A stretch of 64,000 bases of DNA, taken from positions 62,001 to 126,000 of the forward strand of contig JBBSAJ010000002.1 of NCBI GenBank assembly GCA_038252405.1. The letters are read 5' to 3'. Under the pieces are notes generated by a model. It did not search any database. It had not been told where the DNA came from and saw only the letters and a list, made by a program, of their open reading frames with translations. Shown here piece after piece: positions 32,976 through 40,126 of the stretch. Both the position numbers and the translations under genes were made by a program. The stretch comes from DATCDE01 sp038252405 (GTDB taxonomy: Bacteria; Actinomycetota; Actinomycetes; Prado026). Numbering within the stretch: the stretch's first letter is position 1; every line of letters begins with the position of its first letter.

Positions 32976-34204
32976 CCGGCGCTCCCGTCCGGTGCGGCCA
33001 CCGGCACCCGCAGCCGAACCTCGGTGCCCGACCCGGCCGAGCTGCGCACCTCGGCCCGGCCACCGGCCCGCTCGGTCCGCCCGATGACGCTCTGCCGCAC
33101 CCCGAGCCGGTCGGCCGGCACCCCGGCCAGGTCGAACCCGGGCCCACGGTCCCGCACGAAGATCTCCACCTGCCCGTCGGCCACCTCCGCGTAGACGGCC
33201 ACCGGGCCGTCCTCCCCGGCGTACTTCACCGCGTTCACCATGGCCTCCCTCGCCGCCAGCAGACACGCGCCGAGCCGCTCGTCGACCGGCGCGTCCCCCA
33301 CGACCACCACCTCGATCGGCACCCCGTGCAGCTCCTCGACCTCCGCTGCGGCCCGCTCGAGCGCGGGGCGCAGCGTGGTCGGGTCCTGGTCGGTGGGCGC
33401 GTACAGCCAGCGTCGCAGGGTGCGCTCCTCGGTGCGGGCCAGTCGGACGACGGTGCGCGGATCGGCGGCGTTGCGCTGGATCAGGGTGAGCGTCTGCAGC
33501 ACCGAGTCGTGCACGTGCGCGGCCAGCTCGGCCCGCTCCTGGCTGCGGATCCGCTCCAGCCGTTCGGCCCGCAGCTCGGTGACGATGTGCGCGACCCACG
33601 GCCCGGCGACCAGCGCCACCCCGGCCAGCACCAGCAGGGCAGCGGCCACGGCCTGGACGACGATCTGGTAGCCGCCGCCGGTGTCCACCACCGCGACCGC
33701 CCCGGCGACGACCAGGACGAGGCCCAGCAACACCCGCAGCCAGGCCCGCCCGCCCCCCGCGCTGACCCGCCAGCGGGCCCGCTGGGCATCGTCGGCCACC
33801 CGCCACAGCACCGCGACGCCGAGCCCGAGGACGACGATCGGGACGGCGAACCCGCCGGCCGGGGCCAGCCCGAGCTGCTGCAGCAGCAGCGCCAGCCCGA
33901 GGACGAGCGTGGCCAGACCGATCAACGGGACGGTCTGCTGGTCGGCCGGGGCCGGCTGGCCGACCGGTGCGTCGTCGACCGACTCGTCCTCCGGACACAG
34001 CGGGACCAGCGCCCAGAACGCCGCGTAGGCGACCACTCCGGCGCCGCCGGACAGCGACAGCAGCCCGAACCCCAGCATCACCAGCCAGGGGGCCACCCCG
34101 AGGTGCTCGGCCAGCCCGTGGGCCACCCCCGCGACCACCCGGTGCTCGGAGCGGTACAGCCGTGGACGCGTCGGCGCGGGCGGCGGCGCAGTCCCCTTGA
34201 TCAC
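32972..34204 (-). CDS. PspC-domain sensor histidine kinase (HisKA_3 type)
   Basis: A 410-residue kinase. Residues about 12-70 form a PspC domain (LYRSEHRVVAGVAHGLAEHLGVAPWLVMLGFGLL) with a membrane helix, followed by further helices to about residue 190. A HisKA_3 dimerisation domain has the phospho-accepting His in AAHVHDSVLQTLTLIQ, and the ATPase domain has EAMVNAVKYA and RDRGPGFDL. The GTG at 34204 is chosen because the nearby ATG frame stops after three codons; AACGAT just upstream could be a leaderless -10. Coupled to the LuxR regulator. Confidence 0.88.
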   Translation of the reverse strand: MIKGTAPPPAPTRPRLYRSEHRVVAGVAHGLAEHLGVAPWLVMLGFGLLSLSGGAGVVAYAAFWALVPLCPEDESVDDAPVGQPAPADQQTVPLIGLATLVLGLALLLQQLGLAPAGGFAVPIVVLGLGVAVLWRVADDAQRARWRVSAGGGRAWLRVLLGLVLVVAGAVAVVDTGGGYQIVVQAVAAALLVLAGVALVAGPWVAHIVTELRAERLERIRSQERAELAAHVHDSVLQTLTLIQRNAADPRTVVRLARTEERTLRRWLYAPTDQDPTTLRPALERAAAEVEELHGVPIEVVVVGDAPVDERLGACLLAAREAMVNAVKYAGEDGPVAVYAEVADGQVEIFVRDRGPGFDLAGVPADRLGVRQSVIGRTERAGGRAEVRSSAGSGTEVRLRVPVAAPDGSAG

Positions 34205-34322
34205 CCGCCCATCGTTGCGCACCACTGCCCCGCGGGGAATCGGTGAGGCACCGGAGGCCGGCCGGGGTCCGACCAGGGTCGGCTCAGGGTCCGGCCCGGA
34301 TCCCCTTCGCGCGACCGGGGCG

Positions 34323-34328
34323 GACGAT
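34323..34328 (+). promoter_or_regulatory. -10 element GACGAT, leaderless PspC-gene promoter
   Basis: GACGAT ends 6 bases before the ATG at 34335. Confidence 0.45.
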
Positions 34329-34334
34329 CGAGGC

Positions 34335-35492
34335 ATGACCGAGCACACGCAGACGTACGCCACCGGCCCCGAGCAGACACCACCCGGGCCCCCTCTCCCA
34401 GGGGCGGTGCGTCCGGCACTGCGCCGCAGCCGCAGCGACCGCAAGGTCGCCGGCGTCGCGGGCGGGCTCGGCGCCTACTTGGGTGTCGACCCGGTGATCC
34501 TGCGGATCCTGTTCGTGGTGCTGGGCGTCTTCGGCGGGTCCGGCCTGCTGCTGTACCTGGCCGGCTGGCTGCTCATCCCCGAGGAGGGCACCCAGCACAG
34601 CGAGGTGCAGCGGTTCGTCGACCGCAACGGGACGGCAGCGCTGGTCATCCTGGGCGTCGTCCTGGCCATCGTGCTGATCGCCACCAGCGACGCTCTCGGC
34701 TGGTGGGGCTTCGGCTCCGGGCCGTGGCCGCTGCTCGTCATCGTCGGGATCGGGGTCGCCGTCTGGTACTCCGCCCGGCACAAGCCGAGCGGCCCGGCAG
34801 GGCCACCCCCGTCCGCGCCATCCCCGCGGGCCGAGCCCACCGAGCCGCTGATGCCGGCCCCGGCTGTGGTTTCCCGCCGACCGGCGTCCCCGCTGGGCCT
34901 GTTGACCCTGAGCGTGGCCGCGCTCACGGCTGGCGTGCTGGTCGCCCTCGACCTGGGCGACCTGATCAGCCTGCCGTCGATCGTGCTGTTCGCGGTGCTC
35001 ACGACCATCGTGGGTCTCGGCCTGGTCGTCGGCAGCGTCACCGGGCGGCCCCGCTGGCTGATCGTCCCCGGCGTGCTGCTGGCGCTGGTGACCGCCGCGG
35101 TGGCCGCGACGCCGACCTACGCCAGCGGGCAGACCGGCAACACGGTGTGGGCGCCGACCTCGGCGAGCAGCATCGCCAGCCCGTACGAGTGGGGCGCCGG
35201 TGACGTGACCCTCGACCTCAGCGCGGTGTCACCCACGACCCGGACGCCGGTCCGGGCCGGCCTGGGCGCCGGCACGCTCACCGTGGTGCTGCCGCCGACC
35301 GCCCGGGCCGAGGTCACCGGCTCGGTCGGGATCGGGACGATCACGATGCCGGACGGCAGCGTCTCGAGCGGGTTCGGAAGGGACGTCCGGGAGACCCTGG
35401 TCGGTCCCAGCGGCTCGAGTGGCGGCGGCACGCTGCTGCTCGAGCTCAACGTCGGAGTCGGAGAGCTGAGGGTGCGCCATGCCACGTCATGA
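34335..35492 (+). CDS. PspC-domain membrane protein with C-terminal beta-rich domain
   Basis: A 385-residue membrane protein: proline-rich N-terminus, PspC domain (about 30-85: LRRSRSDRKVAGVAGGLGAYLGVDPVILRILFVVLGVFGGSGLLLYLAGWLLIPEE region), several more helices to about 260, then an extracytoplasmic beta-rich part (about 270-385) reminiscent of DUF2154/LiaF-type domains (VTLDLSAV, GAGTLTVVLPPTARAEV, GVGELRV). PspC and LiaF proteins act in membrane-stress sensing. It diverges from a PspC-type kinase, so the two may form one sensory unit. The function is inferred. Confidence 0.82.
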   Translation: MTEHTQTYATGPEQTPPGPPLPGAVRPALRRSRSDRKVAGVAGGLGAYLGVDPVILRILFVVLGVFGGSGLLLYLAGWLLIPEEGTQHSEVQRFVDRNGTAALVILGVVLAIVLIATSDALGWWGFGSGPWPLLVIVGIGVAVWYSARHKPSGPAGPPPSAPSPRAEPTEPLMPAPAVVSRRPASPLGLLTLSVAALTAGVLVALDLGDLISLPSIVLFAVLTTIVGLGLVVGSVTGRPRWLIVPGVLLALVTAAVAATPTYASGQTGNTVWAPTSASSIASPYEWGAGDVTLDLSAVSPTTRTPVRAGLGAGTLTVVLPPTARAEVTGSVGIGTITMPDGSVSSGFGRDVRETLVGPSGSSGGGTLLLELNVGVGELRVRHATS

Positions 35493-35703
35493 GCTGGACC
35501 TCACGTCCCTAGTGGCAGGCTTGGTCCTCATCGGCGTGGCCGCCGCCTACCTGGTGGGCCACGTGACCGACGTCCGGGTCGACGGCAGCTGGGTGGCCCC
35601 GCTGGCCCTCATCGGCCTGGGCCTGGCCGGCCTGGCCGGCGGCGTCAGCCGGGTCCGTCGCGGCGGCTCGGACGGGCAGCCGCCCGAGCAGCGGCCGGAG
35701 TAG
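35479..35703 (+). CDS. Small two-helix membrane protein coupled to the PspC gene
   Basis: A 74-residue protein with two membrane helices (about 9-29 and 37-57) and a charged tail. The ATG lies inside the last codons of the PspC gene (14-base overlap) with a GAGGG-like ribosome-binding site inside that gene, so it is translationally coupled and probably works with it. I recognise no family. Confidence 0.7.
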   Translation: MPRHELDLTSLVAGLVLIGVAAAYLVGHVTDVRVDGSWVAPLALIGLGLAGLAGGVSRVRRGGSDGQPPEQRPE

Positions 35704-35746
35704 GGGGGGCATACCAGGCAAAGGCGACGATTCGCCGGGAGCCCGG

Positions 35747-35752
35747 TACGGT
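35747..35752 (+). promoter_or_regulatory. -10 element TACGGT, leaderless promoter of the GH25-like gene
   Basis: TACGGT ends 6 bases before the GTG at 35759; the same hexamer and spacing occur before the DUF2277 gene. Confidence 0.5.
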
Positions 35753-35758
35753 GGGCCG

Positions 35759-37816
35759 GTGGTCGTGACCAGCCGGATCCCTGTGCCCACCCTCCGCCGG
35801 ACCCGCGCCGCGCTGGTGTCCCTGACCCTCGGGCTGGCCGTGCTGGCCGGGCTGCTGGTGGCCCCGAGCCCGGCGGCCCTGGCCGACACCCCGACCGCCT
35901 ACGGCTACGACATCTCCTGGCCGCAGTGCCCGGTCGGCACCGGGAACGGCCTGGGCAACCCGATGCCGCCATCGACCGCCGGCTTCCTCATCATCGGCCT
36001 CACCTCGGGCCTGCCGTTCACGCGCAACCCCTGCCTCACCGACCAGGTCCGCTTCGCCCTGTCCAACAAGATCCCCCGCGCCGCCTATGCGATGGCGGCC
36101 TATCCGACGGCCGCGCAGATCACGACCTACGGCAGTGGCGGGCCGGCCGCCTCGACCACCCTGGCCGGCAAGCTGTTCAACGCTGGCTACGCGATGGCCC
36201 GCTACGACCTGCAGACGCTGGCCGGCGTCGGGCTGTCCGTGCCGTTCGTCTGGATCGATGTCGAGTCCCGTTCGTTGCAGCCCTGGCCGACCGGCACGAC
36301 GACGGCCACCGCGAACAACCGGGCCGTGCTGTCCGGGTACGCCAAGGGCTTCCAGGACGCCAAGCTGAGGACCGGCTGGTACTCCTATCGGACCGGCTGG
36401 GCCACGATCACCGGCAGCTGGCAGGACGGCGCCCCCATGTGGAAGGCCGGCGACTACACGGGGACCGGGTTCGCCGGCGCGCTGTCCATCTGCTCCACGC
36501 CGTCGCTCAACGGTGGCCCGATCTGGATCGGCCAGCGGGTCTACAACAACATGGACCTCGACGCGACCTGCCTGCCGCTGCCGTCGATGGTCACCATCTT
36601 CGACGGCGCGGTCCCACCGTCGGTGTCGCCCGTGGTGCCAGGAGCAGCCGCCGTCACGCCGGGCACGGCGGTCGCCTTCACGACCACGCTGGGGACGTCG
36701 CAGATCTGGGACGCCGCCCTCACCGACGTCTGCAGCGGCACCCAGCTGGCCACCTTCACCGGCATCGCCAAGGGGCCGATCACCATCACCTGGAACGGCC
36801 TGGACGCCGACGGCGCGACCGCCCCGCCGGGGCTGTACCGGTTGACCGTCACCAGCTCAGGGATCACCCGCAACGGCGTGGTCGAGCTGAGCACGCCGGG
36901 CACCACCGTCCTCACCGGGTGCGGCCTGACCCGCACCTACGGCACCGACCGGTACGCGACCAGCGTCGCCATCGGCCGGACGGCAGCGCCGACGTCCCAG
37001 ACCCTCGTCATCGCCCCCGGCGAGCAGGCCCACCTGGTCGACGGCCTGGTCGCTGCGCCGCTCTCGAAGGCGCTCGGCGCCCCGCTGCTGCTCAGCGGGT
37101 CCGCGACGCTGCCCGCGTCCGTGCGCGCGGACATCACCGCCCGTGGCGCGACGACTGCCTACCTGGTCGGCGGGACGGCATCGCTGTCGGCCGCCGTCGC
37201 GACTGAGCTGACCAAGACGCTCGGCGTGACCACCGTCGTGCGGGTGGCCGGTGCGGACCGGTACGCGACCAGCGTCGCCGTGACCGCGGCGATGGCCAAG
37301 GCCGGCGCGGTCTCCGACGGGGTGGCCTGGGTGGCCTCCGGTGCCGACGCCAACCTGGTCGACGCGCTGGCTGCGGGCGGCCCCGCGGCGGCCGCCGGCG
37401 AGCCGATCCTGCTGACCGGGTCGACCGCCCTGCCCGCGTCCGTGCGGACGGCGCTGAAGACCTACTCGATCACCGCCACGAAGGTGCTCGGCGGGACGGC
37501 CGCAGTCTCCGCGGCCGTGCTGGCCCAGCTGCCGTCGCCCGTACGGCTGGCCGGCGCGGACCGGTACGCCACGGCCGTGGCCGTCGCGCAGCAGGCCGGC
37601 ACCACCAGCGCAGCGGTGCTGGCCAACGGCCTCGGCGCGAACCTGGTGGACGCCCTGCCCGGCGGGACACTCGGGCTGCCGACGGTCCTCTCGGCCGGGT
37701 CGACGCTGCCGGCGGCCACGTCGACCTGGCTGCTGTCGGCGAAGCCGGCCACCACGACGGTGCTGGGCGGGCCGGCCGTGGTGCCACCCGCGCTGTTGGC
37801 CCTGATCGCCTCCTGA
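35759..37816 (+). CDS. Secreted GH25/DUF1906-like protein with three cell-wall-binding type 2 repeats
   Basis: A 685-residue exported protein. Signal peptide about 1-43 (ending PAALA). Residues about 47-280 look like a glycoside-hydrolase-25/DUF1906-type barrel (YGYDISWPQCP, VPFVWIDVESRSLQPW, AGDYTGTGFAG), which could cut or bind peptidoglycan. An Ig/FlgD-like piece follows (about 290-380; WNGLDADGATAPPGLYRLTV). Three CWB_2 repeats, marked by TDRYATSVAIG, ADRYATSVAVT and ADRYATAVAVA at about 396, 500 and 600, attach it to the wall. The catalytic acid residues cannot be assigned with certainty. Confidence 0.78.
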   Translation: MVVTSRIPVPTLRRTRAALVSLTLGLAVLAGLLVAPSPAALADTPTAYGYDISWPQCPVGTGNGLGNPMPPSTAGFLIIGLTSGLPFTRNPCLTDQVRFALSNKIPRAAYAMAAYPTAAQITTYGSGGPAASTTLAGKLFNAGYAMARYDLQTLAGVGLSVPFVWIDVESRSLQPWPTGTTTATANNRAVLSGYAKGFQDAKLRTGWYSYRTGWATITGSWQDGAPMWKAGDYTGTGFAGALSICSTPSLNGGPIWIGQRVYNNMDLDATCLPLPSMVTIFDGAVPPSVSPVVPGAAAVTPGTAVAFTTTLGTSQIWDAALTDVCSGTQLATFTGIAKGPITITWNGLDADGATAPPGLYRLTVTSSGITRNGVVELSTPGTTVLTGCGLTRTYGTDRYATSVAIGRTAAPTSQTLVIAPGEQAHLVDGLVAAPLSKALGAPLLLSGSATLPASVRADITARGATTAYLVGGTASLSAAVATELTKTLGVTTVVRVAGADRYATSVAVTAAMAKAGAVSDGVAWVASGADANLVDALAAGGPAAAAGEPILLTGSTALPASVRTALKTYSITATKVLGGTAAVSAAVLAQLPSPVRLAGADRYATAVAVAQQAGTTSAAVLANGLGANLVDALPGGTLGLPTVLSAGSTLPAATSTWLLSAKPATTTVLGGPAVVPPALLALIAS

Positions 37817-37840
37817 CCCACCCACGGGGGCCCTGCGCGG

Positions 37841-37880
37841 GTCTCAGCGAAGTCCTAACCGGCTCTCATTCGGCCTTCAT
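37841..37880 (+). promoter_or_regulatory. Four-copy heptamer operator upstream of the 37.9-kb operon
   Basis: GTCTCAG (37841), GTCCTAA (37852), CTCTCAT (37863) and CCTTCAT (37874) are exactly 11 bp apart and the last ends 10 bp before a GAGGGT -10 candidate (37891-37896). Geometry matches the mprA-like and pepD-like promoters; binding by that regulator is inferred. Confidence 0.6.
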
Positions 37881-37924
37881 GTTCAGGCCCGAGGGTGATC
37901 CTCTCGCAGTGGGAGGAGAGCACC

Positions 37925-38236
37925 GTGACCACCAGGGCAACCGCCAGCGCGACAGCGCACGCGTCGGTGCGCGACGAGGGGCTCTCCCGGCTCACCAAGC
38001 TGACCGTCGGGGCCGGGCTCGCGGCCGCGCTCGGCAGCGGGGTGGTCGCCGTGGCCGTGTCCGGCAGCTCGGCGTCGACCACCCCCGTCGCCAACACGAC
38101 CACCACCTCGACCGTGACCAACCCCGATGACGGCTCGCTGAGCAGCCAGGACAACCAGGCGCTGCAGGCCCCGCAGGCGCCGCCGGGCTACCAGGCCCAG
38201 CCGCAGATGCCGTCCGCCTCCTCCGGCGGCTCCTGA
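37925..38236 (+). CDS. Small exported/anchored low-complexity protein
   Basis: A 103-residue protein: charged N-terminus, one hydrophobic helix (about 27-50, LTVGAGLAAALGSGVVAVAVSGSSA), then an extracytoplasmic Thr/Ser-, Gln- and Pro-rich tail. No family is recognised. The GTG start is fixed by GGAGGAG (37913-37919) 6 bases upstream. It is two bases before the haem membrane gene and is preceded by the four-copy heptamer operator, suggesting an envelope-stress-controlled unit. Confidence 0.75.
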   Translation: MTTRATASATAHASVRDEGLSRLTKLTVGAGLAAALGSGVVAVAVSGSSASTTPVANTTTTSTVTNPDDGSLSSQDNQALQAPQAPPGYQAQPQMPSASSGGS

Positions 38237-38238
38237 CC

Positions 38239-39342
38239 GTGCCCGCTCCGCAGATCACCGCCACGGGCAGCGCCCTGTGGTACCTCAACCGGGGTACCGG
38301 CGTGGTCGCGCTCATCCTGCTCACCCTCGTGGTGCTGCTGGGCATCCTGGGGACCACCCGCGTCCCGGTCCCCGGGCTGCAGCGGTTCGTCGTGGCCGGC
38401 CTGCACCGCAACCTGTCGCTGGTCACCCTCGGCCTGCTCGCCGCGCACATCACGGCCGCCGTGCTCGACCCGTACGCCCCGATCCGGCTGGTGGATGCGT
38501 TCCTTCCCTTCGCCTCCTCCTACCGGCCACTGTGGCTCGGGCTCGGCGCCGTTGCGCTCGACCTGCTGCTGGCCATCGTGGTCACCAGCCTGCTGCGCAC
38601 CAGGATCGGGCTGAACCGTTGGCGCACGATCCACTGGGCCACCTATGCGGCCTGGCCGGTGGCCCTGCTGCACGGCATGGGCACCGGCACCGACGCGGGC
38701 CGCACCTGGATGCTCGCGCTGACCTTCGCCTGCGTGGCGGCCGTGGTGATCGGCGCGCTGTACCGGATCGGCCAGGCGTCCACCACGCCGCTGCGGCAGC
38801 TGGGCACCCACGCCCTGGTGATCGCCTCGCCGCTCGCCTTCGGGGCCTGGCTGGTCATCGGCCCACTCGCCCCGCACTGGGCCGCCCGGGCCGGGACCCC
38901 CACCCAGCTGCTCGCCTCCTCACGTACGGCCGCGGCGGCGGCCGCAGCCGGCTCGGGACAGGCGTCCGCGCCCGCCTCGACCGCCGTGCCCAAGGGAAGC
39001 GGCGCGATCAGCGGCGGGGTGCGCGTGGGTGGGGGCGGAGAGGACGGCGGCGGCTCCCAGGTGACCGTCGTCCTCGACGGGCAGCTGAGCAGCGGGCTGA
39101 CCGGGCGGCTGCGCATCGTGCTCCGCGGCCAGGCGCTGGCCTCCGGCGGGGTGGCGCTGTCGACCGGCTCGGTGACCCTGAGCGGTGCCGGAGCACAGGT
39201 CTACTCGGGACAGGTCACCACCCTCAACGGCAACCAGATCGGCGCCACCCTGAGCGGCCCCTCGGGCGCGATCCAGATGTCGACGAACGTGAGCATCGAC
39301 AGCTCCGGCCGAGCCTTCACCGGACAGGTGTCGCTCACCTGA
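38239..39342 (+). CDS. Ferric-reductase-like transmembrane protein with extracytoplasmic tail
   Basis: A 367-residue protein with about six membrane helices (1-215) and a ferric-reductase-like haem pattern: His56 and His70 in one helix, His132 and His145 in another (GLHRNLSLVTLGLLAAHI; IHWATYAAWPVALLHG). The usual NAD/FAD-binding cytoplasmic domain is absent. Instead an Ala/Gly/Ser linker leads to a beta-rich extracytoplasmic domain (about 270-367; VTVVLDGQLSSGLTGRLRIVLRG). It may pass electrons across the membrane, but donor and acceptor are unknown. GTG start two bases after the upstream stop. Confidence 0.75.
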   Translation: MPAPQITATGSALWYLNRGTGVVALILLTLVVLLGILGTTRVPVPGLQRFVVAGLHRNLSLVTLGLLAAHITAAVLDPYAPIRLVDAFLPFASSYRPLWLGLGAVALDLLLAIVVTSLLRTRIGLNRWRTIHWATYAAWPVALLHGMGTGTDAGRTWMLALTFACVAAVVIGALYRIGQASTTPLRQLGTHALVIASPLAFGAWLVIGPLAPHWAARAGTPTQLLASSRTAAAAAAAGSGQASAPASTAVPKGSGAISGGVRVGGGGEDGGGSQVTVVLDGQLSSGLTGRLRIVLRGQALASGGVALSTGSVTLSGAGAQVYSGQVTTLNGNQIGATLSGPSGAIQMSTNVSIDSSGRAFTGQVSLT

Positions 39343-39353
39343 GCAGCCGCGGC

Positions 39354-39359
39354 TACGGT
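39354..39359 (+). promoter_or_regulatory. -10 element TACGGT, leaderless DUF2277 promoter
   Basis: TACGGT ends 6 bases before the ATG at 39366. Confidence 0.5.
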
Positions 39360-39365
39360 CGGCCC

Positions 39366-39572
39366 ATGTGCCGCAGCATCAAGACCCTGCGTGAGCCGTA
39401 CACCGAACAGGTCAACGAGGCCGACGTCCGCGCCGCCGCGCTGCAGTACGTGCGCAAGGTCAGCGGGTTCCGCACGCCGGCCGCGCACAACGCGGTGGCG
39501 TTCGACCGGGCGGTCGACGCCGTGGCCGTGGCCACGGCCGAGCTGCTCGACCGCCTCGAGGTGCGGCGGTAG
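39366..39572 (+). CDS. DUF2277 protein
   Basis: A 68-residue protein beginning MCRSIKTLREP, the DUF2277 family signature, followed by a helical stretch (EADVRAAALQYVRKVSGFRTPAAHNAVAFDRAV). Function unknown. Leaderless promoter; convergent with the carbonic anhydrase gene, with only 3 bases between the two stop codons and no room for a terminator. Confidence 0.85.
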   Translation: MCRSIKTLREPYTEQVNEADVRAAALQYVRKVSGFRTPAAHNAVAFDRAVDAVAVATAELLDRLEVRR

Positions 39573-39575
39573 CGC

Positions 39576-40079
39576 TCAGCAGACCTCGTGCAGCCGGCCG
39601 TTGGCGAGGTCGTAGATGAACCCGCCCACGGCCACGTTCCCCAGGTAGGGCCAGGACCGCACCCGCTGGACGTCCGAGCGCAGCGCGGCCTCCTGGTCGT
39701 CGGTGGTGAGGAACGAGATGCTGCGGGTGTCCGGGCCCCCGGCCGCGCTGATCGCCGCGTGCACGTCGTCCTCGGTGCCGCCGGCCATCCGGCAGTTGGT
39801 GTGCGCGACGACCATGACCCGGTCCACACCGAGCAGGTGGGACGCGAGGACCAGCGTGCGCAGCACGTCGTCGGTCACCCGCGCACCGGCGTTGCGCAGG
39901 ATCTTCGCGTCCCCGGGCTCCAGACCGAGCATGCCGAGCGGGTCAAGTCGAGAGTCCATGCAGGTGAGCACACCCAGCCCCTTGGCCGCGCGGGCCTCCA
40001 GCCCGGCCAGTCGGTACCGCGCCGCGTAGGCCTGGTTCGCCGCCAGCACGTCGGCGAAGGCGTCAGTGTTCAGCACCAT
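39576..40079 (-). CDS. Beta-carbonic anhydrase (mycobacterial Rv1284-like)
   Basis: Hydrates CO2 to bicarbonate. The 167 residues carry the zinc/dyad motif Cys40-Met-Asp42-Ser-Arg44 and the second site His93-x2-Cys96 (VVAHTNC), so all zinc ligands are present. It belongs to the short beta-class group. The ATG is supported by TAGGCT ending 7 bases upstream. The divergent ugd promoter is only 22 bp away, so the two promoters overlap. Confidence 0.92.
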   Translation of the reverse strand: MVLNTDAFADVLAANQAYAARYRLAGLEARAAKGLGVLTCMDSRLDPLGMLGLEPGDAKILRNAGARVTDDVLRTLVLASHLLGVDRVMVVAHTNCRMAGGTEDDVHAAISAAGGPDTRSISFLTTDDQEAALRSDVQRVRSWPYLGNVAVGGFIYDLANGRLHEVC

Positions 40080-40086
40080 GGCCAGC

Positions 40087-40092
40087 AGCCTA
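40087..40092 (-). promoter_or_regulatory. -10 element TAGGCT, leaderless carbonic anhydrase promoter
   Basis: TAGGCT ends 7 bases before the ATG at 40079 and overlaps the expected -35 region of the divergent ugd promoter. Confidence 0.55.
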
Positions 40093-40114
40093 GGCCGACC
40101 CCACCTGAGGTCTC

Positions 40115-40120
40115 TAGACT
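40115..40120 (+). promoter_or_regulatory. -10 element TAGACT, leaderless ugd promoter
   Basis: TAGACT ends 6 bases before the ATG at 40127. Confidence 0.55.
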
Positions 40121-40126
40121 CCCCCC

